In this document: positions 42,756-51,044 of the stretch, piece after piece
Layout of the letters: each line of letters starts with the position of its first letter
Numbering within the stretch: position 1 is the first letter of the stretch
DNA from: Acetivibrio clariflavus DSM 19732
GTDB taxonomy: Bacteria > Bacillota > Clostridia > Acetivibrionales > Acetivibrionaceae
NCBI RefSeq assembly: GCF_000237085.1
Contig: NC_016627.1
Span: 4,256,001-4,320,000 of the forward strand
Reading direction: 5' to 3'
DNA: 64,000 bases
The notes under the pieces: model-generated
Database searches by the model: none
Told to the model about the DNA's origin: nothing
What the model saw: only the letters and a program-made list of their open reading frames with translations
Program-made: the position numbers and the translations under genes

Positions 42756-43946
42756 TCAGTTTTTGTCCAAAATCACAGGACGGGCAAAGCCTAATTTCTC
42801 ATAGGGCGCTTTCGGTATATCATGAAGCTGTATTTCCAGAAGTTTTGGCGTCCTCAACGGATCGCTGCTGGTAAGGGTAACACGGAACCTTATATATTGC
42901 CGATTTGGCGATTGAAGTTCACCGCTGGTTCCCACAGCCTGCCATGCAGACCATTCTTCAAGATCATCGCTTGTGCTGGTCTCTACTAGAGACACTGAAG
43001 TAACACCTGCAGTATATTCGCTTGTCACAGCTACACGACCGCTGCCCGATAATGCACATGGAACCGCCCTTGTATAAAGTACGCCACTTGCAGGATACTC
43101 GCCATCTGTTGCTTTAAGGGTGACTGAGCCAGGCTCTGCCAAAGCATCTACATCCGAAGCCGCATCCCCACCGTTTGCATGTAAAGACGACTTAAAATAT
43201 AACAGCAAATCATCAGCTGTAAGCTGTGAGTCCGTTTCCAGAAACCAGTCGTCGAAGCCTCCGGCATAGTAGTAGGTATTTGCATGCATCCCCATAATAA
43301 TGTCTGCTATACATTCCCGATTCAGCTCTCCCGAAAAGGAACGCACAGGCGACACCCAGGTTGCCCCGTCGCTGCGATCGCATATGATGTTCTGTACCTT
43401 TTTGTTGCTTACTTCAATGATGGAGGCGATAAAATACCAGCCGCCGTTTTTCAAGGTAATGGTAGCTGTTTCACTCTGGTCGTAGATTAGTGTGCCGGAG
43501 GAGTTATACAACATAAGCCTAAGTCTCCCTTGATAAAGTGAAACATAAAAAATTGGCTGACCTGGTCCTTGGCGGGTATTGAATATGGGTATATATGTCT
43601 GGCCGACCGAATAGGTGGTAGGATTAATCCAACCGCCTACAACAATCTTTTCGCCCAGATTGCTAAAGAAACTCCCATCATTTTCTGCTATAAGATGGGT
43701 CTTTTCAGAAGTCGGATTAACAATATTTTGCCTGAAGTATCTTCCGAATCTTCCAGCAATAAGGTTTGCCGATGTCCCTGACCAGCCGGAGATGGTAAAA
43801 TGTCTGCCATGTCCCGATGAGTCTATAAGCTGAAGATTTTCGTCTGGTGTTTTTTCATTAAATCGCCATAAAGCAGACGTCCTTGATGTTACAGGAAACT
43901 CACCGGTAAAATCCTCTTGGTTTGTCAGGATTGATTTTATCGCCAT
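42756..43946 (-). pseudogene. LamG-like/tail-tip protein, N-terminal part ending in a premature TGA
   Basis: 396 codons. A concanavalin/LamG-like domain (about 25-235: TSALWRFNEKTPDENLQLIDSSGHGRHF and GGWINPTTY are recognisable) is followed by beta-rich repeats. It ends PVILDKN and then TGA, and the same frame continues as AWEAVLENAFD into the tail-tip protein. In related tail proteins an ILDKN-type strand runs directly into such sequence, so the TGA probably is a nonsense mutation. A sequencing error is possible. Confidence 0.72.
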
Positions 43947-44020
43947 ATCGTCGTCACAAACTCCTTTCTGCTACGCCCGCCTGTCGGCGGACATTCGCTC
44001 CAATCCGTTGTTCCTCCTCT

Positions 44021-44048
44021 CCCCACAAAGTCTTACGACTTTGCGGGG
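44021..44048. repeat. Strong hairpin in the tail operon
   Basis: CCCCaCAAAGTC-ttac-GACTTTGcGGGG forms a 12-bp stem with one mismatch and a 4-nt loop. There is no T tract on either side, so it may act as an RNA-processing or stability element between tail genes rather than as a terminator. Confidence 0.6.
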
Positions 44049-44058
44049 TCCCCGGAGT

Positions 44059-44832
44059 TTATCTCCATCTGCTTTTTGCCTGTATTTTTAACTCAGTAAA
44101 GGTCGCGTTTTCTGCGGCAATCTCAATATGATTAACACCTTTCCTGAGAATTGGAAAATTCAGATCCTGCAGGCTGGGAAGGCCATTTCTCAAGGTTCGG
44201 CCTGTTTCATCAATAACCTTAGCTGTTACCATGCCGGAGTCGACAATCAGAGTTTCACCTTCAGATAATGAGCCAACAATTAGCAATTCCTCGCCGTTTG
44301 TAATAAGCGAAATATAGCTTGATGAGGACGTTGATATCAAACCCTTCAAGAGATAAACCGGATTGGAATCCGCATTTCCTTTAACCCTCTCCAGCTCATG
44401 CAGACCTGTTTCAGAAAGAACAAATATCTCATCTTCTAACGCATAAGCATACGGGTCGGGACAAACAAACCGAAGTTCAAAGCTGCCCGCTGTCCGCAAT
44501 ATCCGCTCACAGTCAACCGCTTCTGATAAGCGAGCCATGAAATATCGGTCGGGCAAATCATCTATAACAAGTTGTTTAAGCCCGTTTTCCGGATTTAACC
44601 ATTCTGCAACATTATCAAGAACCGATACAAGCTCAGCAAAACTGCGCTGGGGAAGCACACTACAGCTAATTATTATGTTTCGTTCTGATATATCGCAGCC
44701 AAAATCTGCAATACCTGCTTTGCCCGGCACAGTTTCAAAGGAATTGCGCAGGGCAGGGGAGACCTGCCATTTGGTAAGTCTTGCTCGTATTTTCATACTT
44801 TGCGACGATATTCCATTGTAGATAAATCCCAT
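44059..44832 (-). CDS. Distal tail protein (Dit-like)
   Basis: A 257-aa siphophage distal tail protein. The N-terminal half has the GFIYNGISSQSM opening, PGKAGIADFG and the RSFAELVSVLDNVAEWL helix, followed by GSFELRFVCPDPYAYAL, all typical of Dit/tail component proteins. The C-terminal half is a beta-sandwich (NATFTELKIQAKSRWR). It forms the hub connecting tail tube and tip. It stands 13 bp downstream of the tape-measure gene, in the standard siphophage order. Confidence 0.88.
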   Translation of the reverse strand: MGFIYNGISSQSMKIRARLTKWQVSPALRNSFETVPGKAGIADFGCDISERNIIISCSVLPQRSFAELVSVLDNVAEWLNPENGLKQLVIDDLPDRYFMARLSEAVDCERILRTAGSFELRFVCPDPYAYALEDEIFVLSETGLHELERVKGNADSNPVYLLKGLISTSSSSYISLITNGEELLIVGSLSEGETLIVDSGMVTAKVIDETGRTLRNGLPSLQDLNFPILRKGVNHIEIAAENATFTELKIQAKSRWR

Positions 44833-44845
44833 ATGCTTCCCTCCA

Positions 44846-47032
44846 TTACGCTGTTATAAAACGTCCCTGCGCCCTTGAACCTGTCTGCATCAGGTTATAT
44901 AACTCCTGTGAAATCCTACGTATGTCTTCTTCACCACGAACAATCATCTGCTGCACCACAACAAGCGGCCCAGAAGCTAAATCGCTAAATCCACCTCTTC
45001 CACTTACACTAATATCAGGAGATATATTAAAATCTGTCGGCACTGCATTTTGCATATCGTCTGCCACTCTGGCCATAGCCTTGTCAAATCCCTCACCAAT
45101 ACCCAGTGCCATATTGCCGCCAATACCTTCAAAAACAGTGGACGGAGATCTGATTCCAAGAAAATTCTTTACTCCATCAACAATACCGGAAAAGAAACCG
45201 GAAACCTTATCCTTAATCCAGCTACCAAGGCTTTTAATACCTTCCCAGATGCCTTTTACAATGTTCTTACCAATCTCAACCACTGAAACAACCGCCTTGC
45301 CCAAGCCTTCTATAATAGCCGCAACAATCTGAGGTAAAGACTTTACTAGTTCTGGAATGGCTTTCACAAGCCCGGCAGCAAGCTGTACGATAAGCGTAAT
45401 TCCCAATTCTATGATTTTCGGCATATTGTTCGTCACAAAGTCAATGATTGTTGTAATTATCCTCGGCAGTGCTTCAATTAGTTCTGGCAATGCATTTAAA
45501 AGTCCCTGCGCCAGTCCCTGAATCAATGTAAAAGCAGCTTCAAGGATTTTGTCCATATTATCCAGCAGCCCTTGCACAATGGTGATCACTGCTTGAACCG
45601 CTGCTGGAATTAGCTCAGGTAATGCTTCTCCAAGCCCCATTACCAACGCTGTGATTAGCTGCACCGCTGCATCAATGAGTAAAGGCAGGTTATCAATGAG
45701 TGCTCCGACAATGGTCATGACCGCATCTACTGCTGCTGGAATCAGCTCCGGCAGCAGGCTCAAGAGAGTTTGAAGCACCTGAGAGAACAATTCAGTTACA
45801 GTTTGCAACAGCACGGGAAGCAGATCTTTGACTGCTGAGATAATCGCACCGGTTGCCTCCGGCAGAGCAGCCACTATATTTTCCAAAACCGGTACGATAT
45901 TTTTAACTACAGCCTGAAAGGCATCCACAAGATTTTGTGTTAGGTTCGTCATATCAGCGTTCGCATTGCCAAGTCCTGCTATAAACGAACTTAGAGAGGC
46001 TTGTAAAAGACCAATGGAACCGCTGATGGTCTGGGTAGACTCTCTTGCGAAGTTGCCAGCATACTGTTCGGTTTTTTCAAAAAACATCTGCATGGCGATC
46101 TCGGCCTTTTCGGCATTGGTTGCGCTATTCCAGGCAAAATCCAGCCCTTTTGCAAGAGCATAAGCTTCGATGGTAGTGGCGTTCATGGCGACACCCAGAT
46201 TATCCATCATGGTGAAGTTACCCTTGGCTGCGCCAGCGATGGATTCCATAGCAGTCTGCATGTCAATACCCATAACCGAAGCCATATCTGCCGCTCGCTG
46301 CATGGCCTTCTCAGTAAGCTCCAGACTTTTTTGCTGATCGACACCAGCACCCTGAAACAGTGCGCCCATTTTGTTGGCGGTGGCAAGGTACTCGGATTGG
46401 GACAAGCCCAGATTCTTGTAGGCTTCTTCTCCCGTTTTTTGGATACGTGCAGCATATTCTCCAAACACAGCTTCAGAACCGCCAAGGTTCTGCTCAAGCT
46501 CACCAAACTGCTCCACGACCTCTTTCCCCAGCTTGATGGCAGCCGCGCCCGCTGCGGCCGCTGCAGCACCCATAGCCGCGCCAACACCTTTAAGAACGCT
46601 GCCCAGCTTCTCAAATTTCGAGCTGGATTTTTCGGCATTGTCTCCACTTTCCTTCAATTCGTCCCCAAGCTCGTCTGCACTTTCAGCAGACTGTTCGAGC
46701 TCGCGCTCCATTTTATTCAGTTCGGCTTTTGCATTATTAAGCTGTATTTGCCACGACTGAGTACGTCTGTCGGTCTCCCCGAAAGAGGAGGCGGCGTTGG
46801 CAAGCGCTTTCTCCAATGTGGCAATTTTTTCTTTCTGCGAGTCGATCTCTTTGCTAAGCACCCTGTTTCGCGCAGCGACAGCTTCAACTGATTTATCCTG
46901 CTTGTCAAACTGGGATGCGACAAGGTTCATCTCACTGCCCAGCACCTTGAAGCTTTGGTTGATTTCCCGGATGGCGTTCTTAAATTCCTTTTCGCCTTCA
47001 ATCCCGATCTTCAGGCCAAAATTGTCTGCCAC
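44846..47032 (-). CDS. Tail tape measure protein
   Basis: A protein of about 728 aa that sets tail length and helps DNA passage. An N-terminal coiled coil (about 40-130) is followed by an Ala-rich hydrophobic stretch, a globular part with the MGALFQGAG and FTMMDNLGVAMNA segments of clostridial tape measures, and a long hydrophobic array repeating LPELIPAAV/LLIDAAVQL-type units (about 380-600). The C-terminus has FLGIRSPSTVF. GTG at 47032 is the start, with AAGGAGG seven bases upstream; the longer start at 47053 overlaps that site. Intact. Confidence 0.92.
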   Translation of the reverse strand: MADNFGLKIGIEGEKEFKNAIREINQSFKVLGSEMNLVASQFDKQDKSVEAVAARNRVLSKEIDSQKEKIATLEKALANAASSFGETDRRTQSWQIQLNNAKAELNKMERELEQSAESADELGDELKESGDNAEKSSSKFEKLGSVLKGVGAAMGAAAAAAGAAAIKLGKEVVEQFGELEQNLGGSEAVFGEYAARIQKTGEEAYKNLGLSQSEYLATANKMGALFQGAGVDQQKSLELTEKAMQRAADMASVMGIDMQTAMESIAGAAKGNFTMMDNLGVAMNATTIEAYALAKGLDFAWNSATNAEKAEIAMQMFFEKTEQYAGNFARESTQTISGSIGLLQASLSSFIAGLGNANADMTNLTQNLVDAFQAVVKNIVPVLENIVAALPEATGAIISAVKDLLPVLLQTVTELFSQVLQTLLSLLPELIPAAVDAVMTIVGALIDNLPLLIDAAVQLITALVMGLGEALPELIPAAVQAVITIVQGLLDNMDKILEAAFTLIQGLAQGLLNALPELIEALPRIITTIIDFVTNNMPKIIELGITLIVQLAAGLVKAIPELVKSLPQIVAAIIEGLGKAVVSVVEIGKNIVKGIWEGIKSLGSWIKDKVSGFFSGIVDGVKNFLGIRSPSTVFEGIGGNMALGIGEGFDKAMARVADDMQNAVPTDFNISPDISVSGRGGFSDLASGPLVVVQQMIVRGEEDIRRISQELYNLMQTGSRAQGRFITA

Positions 47033-47058
47033 ATAACCGCCTCCTTCCTGCAAAATTT

Positions 47059-47250
47059 TTAAATTCCATAAGGTATCACTTCATCTATGGTCAGCTCCCG
47101 CTTCGGTTTGGAAATACCTAAGAACTGCTTGTGGCACTCCCACAAGTCAAGCAGGTACCCAATAGGCATTAGCCATACTTCCTCTTCTGTACGGTTTAGC
47201 TGGACAGTGCCGTAATACAAAAGCCGAGTGAACAATTCTTCATCGCTCAC
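47059..47250 (-). CDS. Tail assembly chaperone, second protein (GT-like)
   Basis: A 63-aa protein (LFTRLLYYGTVQLNRTEEEVWLMPIGYLLDLWECHKQF). By position between the 127-aa chaperone and the tape measure it corresponds to the second tail-assembly chaperone. It overlaps the first by 4 bases (ATGA), so it is made by coupled initiation rather than by the ribosomal frameshift used in many phages. Confidence 0.75.
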   Translation of the reverse strand: MSDEELFTRLLYYGTVQLNRTEEEVWLMPIGYLLDLWECHKQFLGISKPKRELTIDEVIPYGI

Positions 47251-47630
47251 CCGGCCTGTGTGTTTTTTAAGTCATCCTCACTTTCAACATTTCTTTTGGT
47301 ACCTTTGAACATTGCTTCCATGATAGCGTCTTTATATGCTGCCAGTTCCAAAGGAGATGTGAGAAGTTCCACTGTCTCTTCAGTCAGGAGTTCACGCTTA
47401 TCCTGATTTTTGAGGTTGTGTATCAAAATGCTCTGGTTAGCCAGCAGCGTAATCAGCCATACCACTTCGTCCAGCGCCATCTCGAAGTTCTCGGTTTTCA
47501 TCAGTTTGGCGCCGAGATTTTCAAGTCCGCCGTACCTTTTAGCGATTTCCTTTGTCGCTCTGGTGGTTAGAATAAGCTGATATTTCTCGCCGCCGATGCT
47601 GATGCTTGCGCTTCTGTCCGTACCCTGCAT
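47247..47630 (-). CDS. Tail assembly chaperone, first protein (G-like)
   Basis: A 127-aa protein (ISIGGEKYQLILTTRATKEIAKRYGGLENLGAKL is recognisable in part as the tail chaperone fold). It lies between the major tail protein and the tape measure, as in all siphophages. Its start overlaps the stop of the major tail protein gene. Intact. Confidence 0.82.
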   Translation of the reverse strand: MQGTDRSASISIGGEKYQLILTTRATKEIAKRYGGLENLGAKLMKTENFEMALDEVVWLITLLANQSILIHNLKNQDKRELLTEETVELLTSPLELAAYKDAIMEAMFKGTKRNVESEDDLKNTQAG

Positions 47631-48106
47631 TATTCGCCGCCTCCTCCCACGGCAAAGACAGGCTCATAAACTTCCGTATACCAGCCGGTAATAGTGGCGG
47701 GCAATACGCCGGGATCGTCTTCGCTGACCTCTGCCTTCCACGGATGCTTTCCTTGGCCATCTGGTTTGTTACGTCTCATGACTGTCCCTTCAATAGTTGG
47801 CGTGGAAAATGTGATGCTGTCGCCCTTCGTTTGCAGGTTTGCCGCCGGGATGCCGAATTTTACTCTGTAAAGCCAAAAATACCTGTACTTGCCGTTGGCT
47901 TTCTTTGCCCTGAACCCGATTGCCACCGGAGCGCCTCCGTCCTCGCTTGCGGAAATAAGCACCTTGTTGTCGTCAAGGGTAGCTCCCGTCAAAACCTCTG
48001 CAGCAGCAACACCGATGTCTGCAACTCCAAGAGATAAGGTACCGCTTTGAAATTCCTTGACCACTTCTGCCGCTCCGTCATCGGCATAAAGCGTCGCTTC
48101 GGCCAG
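47630..48106 (-). pseudogene. Major tail tube protein, N-terminus deleted
   Basis: The frame gives EATLYADDGAAEVVKEFQSG, then TLSLGVADIG and the rest of a phi13-type major tail protein to GGGGE. Related proteins have some 45-60 residues before LYADD that are missing here. Upstream the frame meets TGA at 48107-48109, and there the sequence is instead the start of an HNH endonuclease gene. The first internal ATG or GTG gives at most 144 aa, which is unlikely to form a tail tube. Confidence 0.82.
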
Positions 48107-48158
48107 TCAGTTCAGGACAGCCGGGAAAGGAGCAAGGCCTTTTTGGTTTTCTTGGCAT
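48100..48158 (-). pseudogene. Start of a phage HNH endonuclease, truncated by deletion
   Basis: On the minus strand AAAGGAGGTGGCCAG precedes ATG at 48158, which opens MPRKPKRPCSFPGCPELTGR. This is the stereotyped N-terminus, with the CxxxxC pair, of the HNH endonuclease that starts the packaging module of clostridial siphophages. Similarity ends near 48105, where the major tail protein frame takes over. Everything between (HNH body, both terminases, portal, protease, capsid, connectors) is absent. Confidence 0.82.
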
Positions 48159-48182
48159 CTGGCCACCTCCTTTACGGGTATA

Positions 48183-48218
48183 AAAAAAGCCCTCACAGGT
48201 TCATCCCATGAAGGCTTA
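48183..48218 (-). terminator. Terminator upstream of the packaging remnant
   Basis: On the minus strand AAGCCTTCATGGG...TGTGAGGGCTT followed by T7. It ends the unit with the 76-aa gene (stop at 48293) before the HNH start. Confidence 0.75.
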
Positions 48219-48292
48219 TCCATAACTTTTCACAATACCATTATATTTGGTTTTTTACTGAATTTCATCTCATAAAAATCTCATCTGGAATA

Positions 48293-48523
48293 CTAAACAG
48301 AACATTTACTTTTTGCCCATGGCATCCTGCCGTTATAATACTTATCGGAGATATACCGCTGCATATCGGGTGGTAAAGCTGCAAGCAAAAGATAAGCCTT
48401 TTTTCTATCTTCCTCTAACTCTTGGGTACTTTTATAGAAGGAACATTTATCTTGCTGACACTTGTGTACAGTCAGGATATTACAGCCATTCCTTCCGTTA
48501 CTGCCAAAACAATTATCGTACAT
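48293..48523 (-). CDS. Small Cys-rich phage protein, unknown
   Basis: A 76-aa protein with four cysteines in the first part (YDNCFGSNGRNGC, then CQQDKCSFYKS), which may bind a metal. A helical second half (EEDRKKAYLLLAALP) and DMQRYISDKYY follow. GAGGAAAG lies a few bases upstream of the ATG. Small proteins of this appearance are frequent in clostridial prophages between the late regulator and packaging genes. Function is not known. Confidence 0.65.
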   Translation of the reverse strand: MYDNCFGSNGRNGCNILTVHKCQQDKCSFYKSTQELEEDRKKAYLLLAALPPDMQRYISDKYYNGRMPWAKSKCSV

Positions 48524-48552
48524 CTTTCCTCACTCCTGTTTTATTGCATAAA

Positions 48553-48569
48553 AAAGCCCCGAAGGGCTT
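48553..48569 (-). terminator. Hairpin terminator with a UUCG loop
   Basis: On the minus strand AAGCCC-TTCG-GGGCTT followed by TTTTAT. It is separate from the AbiF gene, which runs the other way. The stretch from this hairpin to about 48650 is similar in layout and partly in sequence (catctcataaaaatctcat) to 48183-48290. Confidence 0.75.
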
Positions 48570-48720
48570 ATGCGTTTTAATGTCATTTTTTCACGATATC
48601 ATTATATATGGGATACCTGTGTTTTACATCTCATAAAAATCTCATGCATAATTGACTTCTTTCTATGCACACTATAAAATATTTATATAATCAAATTCTT
48701 TGAAAGCATTTCGCAAAGTA

Positions 48721-48749
48721 TTGACAAATCATGTGCCATGGTGTAATAT
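48721..48749 (+). promoter_or_regulatory. Promoter of the AbiF leader RNA and gene
   Basis: TTGACA (48721-48726), 17-nt spacer, TAATAT (48744-48749). Transcription would begin near 48757, just before the structured leader. Confidence 0.82.
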
Positions 48750-48756
48750 AATACTA

Positions 48757-48806
48757 ACAAATCCCACAGGCCTCTGTCGTTGACATGCACACTTAGTGGG
48801 CTTTTT
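48757..48806 (+). ncRNA. Structured leader RNA upstream of the AbiF-type gene
   Basis: Between the promoter and the ribosome site lies CCCAC (48763-48767), an inner hairpin ACAG-gcct-CTGT (48766-48777), and GTGGG (48796-48800) followed by CTTTTTGC. The CCCAC/GTGGG pairing plus a T run looks like an attenuator or processed small RNA; overlapping pairings suggest alternative folds or a pseudoknot. An AbiF RNA motif upstream of Abi_2-type genes has been described in the literature, and this element has the right place and size. Assignment to that motif is inferred, not computed. Confidence 0.62.
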
Positions 48807-48824
48807 GCATTTAAGGAGAAAAAT

Positions 48825-49742
48825 ATGGATACCGTAAAACCATTCTTATCAATTGATGATCAGATAAAGTTATTGAAAAAGAGGAAACTGACTATTAACG
48901 ATGATCAATATGAAAAAGCGAAAGAGTTTCTGTTAAACAACAACTATTATCGAATAAGCGGATACTCTTTAACGCTACGTCAAAACGATACTTTTTTTGA
49001 GAGTGCTTCATTAGAAACATTGATACAAATATATGAAGCCGATCGACGTATGCGACATATAATGTTATCGGTTATTGAAGCAGTTGAAGTTCGAATAAAA
49101 TCAATGATTGCTTACTTCCATAGCGAAAAATATGGCCCTTTAGGTTATCTAGATATAAATAATTTCTGCTGTACTAATAACGGTAAAATCGATCTACCGA
49201 TAATTGAAAATTACCTTTACATAGCGAGAAAAGCTGATAATCAAAAAAATGCAATGACTGAATCAGAATTGTTTCTAAAACATCATAAAGAAAATAAAAA
49301 TGATATTCTACCATTTTGGGTTTATGTCGAGGTTCTCACTATATCTGATGCCTCTAAACTATATACGATTTTAGACGAAGAATTGCGAAAAACTATAGCT
49401 CTCCATTTGGGCTTTACATCGAATAATAGACATAAGATAGTTGAAAATTTATTACATTGTATTACCATTCTGAGAAATATTTGTGCGCACGGTGGACGCT
49501 TGTACAACCGTCTATTTACTAGAAAACCTTGGCTTTCAAAAAAGGAAAAAAACCTTCTCCGAGTCGAAAACGGTCATAAAGTTTACGATAAATTGTTTTC
49601 ATACATATTAGTACTTAAATCAATCACTCTTCCTCAAGACTTTAAGCTTGTTGTTGAACACATAACTCAGATAAAAGAACAATATCCTTTGGTTGACTTT
49701 AAGCATTATGGATTCCCCGAAAATTGGCAAGAAATACTGTAA
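48825..49742 (+). CDS. Abi_2/AbiF-like HEPN abortive-infection protein
   Basis: A 305-aa abortive-infection protein of the AbiD/F (Abi_2) family. The N-terminal DDQIKLLKKRKLTINDDQYEKA and YYRISGYSL blocks are typical. Near residues 217-222 RNICAH gives the R-x4-H active-site motif of HEPN ribonucleases, followed by GGRLYNR. Such proteins are thought to cut RNA upon phage infection and stop growth. ATG at 48825 is chosen because AGGAGAA lies just before it. It is on the strand opposite to all phage genes, flanked by terminators, in the early/late gap of the prophage where defence cargo is often found. The upstream RNA may act as its antitoxin or regulator. Confidence 0.88.
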   Translation: MDTVKPFLSIDDQIKLLKKRKLTINDDQYEKAKEFLLNNNYYRISGYSLTLRQNDTFFESASLETLIQIYEADRRMRHIMLSVIEAVEVRIKSMIAYFHSEKYGPLGYLDINNFCCTNNGKIDLPIIENYLYIARKADNQKNAMTESELFLKHHKENKNDILPFWVYVEVLTISDASKLYTILDEELRKTIALHLGFTSNNRHKIVENLLHCITILRNICAHGGRLYNRLFTRKPWLSKKEKNLLRVENGHKVYDKLFSYILVLKSITLPQDFKLVVEHITQIKEQYPLVDFKHYGFPENWQEIL

Positions 49743-49825
49743 TAAATTCATACTAACAAAGCATATTAATAAATAATAGATCCTACGAGCTTATTTTAAG
49801 CGCAATACAGTAGGCCATTAAAAAT

Positions 49826-49859
49826 ACCCACTTAGGTAGTTCGTTCTATCTAAGTGGGT
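49826..49859 (+). terminator. Terminator after the AbiF-type gene
   Basis: ACCCACTTAGGTAG-ttcgtt-CTATCTAAGTGGGT, a 14-bp stem with one G-T pair, followed by TTTCC on the plus strand and by TATTTTT on the minus strand, so it can serve both directions. Confidence 0.85.
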
Positions 49860-49893
49860 TTCCTATTTAACATGCAGCTAATGTTATCTTAAA

Positions 49894-50349
49894 CTACTTC
49901 CCGTATAAAAGCAGTGCCAGATGATTAAGCGCCTTGTCCTTCCTGCGGTACACCTGTGCTCTTTCAAGAAACAGCTTCTCTCCGATGTTTGCTACAGCTT
50001 CTGTCTTGCTCACATCATTAACAAAAAATTCTGTCAGTATAAACTGTTCTTCCTCCGACAGGGCTTCCCAAGCAGGCTTGAACCACTCCATATATTCTAA
50101 TGCCCGTCTGTAACATTCTTTCAACACATCAATCTCGTCAAGGCAAGCAGCAAGGCGTTCTTCGCCGCTTTTGGGATTGTGTTTGCCCGGAACTCCGGTA
50201 TTCTTTGCACTATGAGGGCTTGTCATACGGGTTTCAATTTCATATATATCCTCATCACTGTGTTCGATAATGTACTGCATGCTGCTGTAATCTTTCAAAG
50301 CTTCAACAGCAGCCGCTTTTTTATCTAAATACTGCCATGCAATCAGCAT
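49894..50349 (-). CDS. Phage sigma-70 region-4-like late regulator
   Basis: A 151-aa protein starting at ATG 50349 (GGAGGTGCGAT upstream; the longer frame to 50469 lacks a site). The C-terminal part (LSEEEQFILTEFFVNDVSKTEAVANIGEKLFLERAQVYRRKDKAL in segments) resembles the sigma region 4-like/ArpU-type regulators of Gram-positive phages that turn on packaging genes. The N-terminal half has an AAAVEALKDYSSMQYII helix found in this group. Intact, though the module it should activate has been deleted. Confidence 0.78.
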   Translation of the reverse strand: MLIAWQYLDKKAAAVEALKDYSSMQYIIEHSDEDIYEIETRMTSPHSAKNTGVPGKHNPKSGEERLAACLDEIDVLKECYRRALEYMEWFKPAWEALSEEEQFILTEFFVNDVSKTEAVANIGEKLFLERAQVYRRKDKALNHLALLLYGK

Positions 50350-50440
50350 ATCGCACCTCCAAAAAATCAAGATAAAAAACCTTGATCTTTGAAGCAGTGT
50401 GCTTTTTTTCGTTGCTTTGCAGTGCTTGTTTCCTTGTTCG

Positions 50441-50743
50441 TTATATCTTCGTTCTTTGCAGAAGGCCATGCTTTTCCAGAATAACCTTCACCTCATCTAC
50501 CGAATGGACAACCGCTGCCACTCCTCCGGCATTGAGGATTTTTTTGATGGTTGCTTCCTGCAGTTTTGTTGTCTTTCCCGATGGGGTTTTTACTTCAAAA
50601 GCTATAAACCGCCCATTTACACAGGCAATAATGTCTGGTATTCCTGCTGTCCCGTACATACCGCCATGTTCCTTCCAACAGAAACACCCCGGTACTGTCT
50701 TTAAGTACCGCAGGATTTTAGTCACAATACTCTTTTCAGACAT
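50441..50743 (-). CDS. VRR-NUC domain nuclease
   Basis: A 100-aa stand-alone VRR-NUC protein: the PD-(D/E)xK core appears as GIPDIIACVNGRFIAFEVKT followed by KLQEATIKKILNAGG. Such small phage nucleases act on replication or recombination intermediates. It sits downstream of the GTTACC array and the primase remnant, as in complete clostridial phages. Complete for its family (about 90-100 aa). Confidence 0.9.
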   Translation of the reverse strand: MSEKSIVTKILRYLKTVPGCFCWKEHGGMYGTAGIPDIIACVNGRFIAFEVKTPSGKTTKLQEATIKKILNAGGVAAVVHSVDEVKVILEKHGLLQRTKI

Positions 50744-50764
50744 AACCGCTTATCCTCCAAAAAT

Positions 50765-51034
50765 GTTACCTTTTCCCCTCTTGTTACCCCGGTATTTCTA
50801 AAAAGGTAACTTCTCAAACCCGCTTTACAAGCGCATTTGCGGATTTTGTTACCTTGTTACCTCTTTTTTGGGGTAGGTATAGACACAAATATTTATATTT
50901 TTTTATTTTTTATTTTTCAAAAAATAATTTCATCTCTCGCGCGTATATATAAAGTTGAGGTAACAAAGGTAACATAGGTAACAAGTGGCTATTCATCAGC
51001 GTTTCGGGTGTTACCTTTTTGTTACCTTGTTACC
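50765..51034. repeat. Array of eleven GTTACC/GGTAAC motifs with an AT-rich core
   Basis: GTTACC at 50765, 50783, 50848, 50856, 51010, 51021 and 51029; GGTAAC at 50805, 50959, 50968 and 50977. Clusters repeat every 8-11 bp. An AT-only stretch (about 50888-50930) lies between the two halves. Iterated sites with an AT-rich segment resemble a phage or plasmid origin or a cooperative operator. No gene is seen here. Confidence 0.7.
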
Positions 51035-51044
51035 TTTTTCAATA

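Noticed and set aside
44922..46891. Plus-strand frames up to 186 codons opposite the tape measure gene
   Set aside because: Low-complexity shadows of a repetitive hydrophobic gene; no ribosome sites.
50765..51034. CRISPR-like or tRNA-like structure
   Set aside because: Six-base motifs in both orientations with irregular spacing and no cloverleaf.
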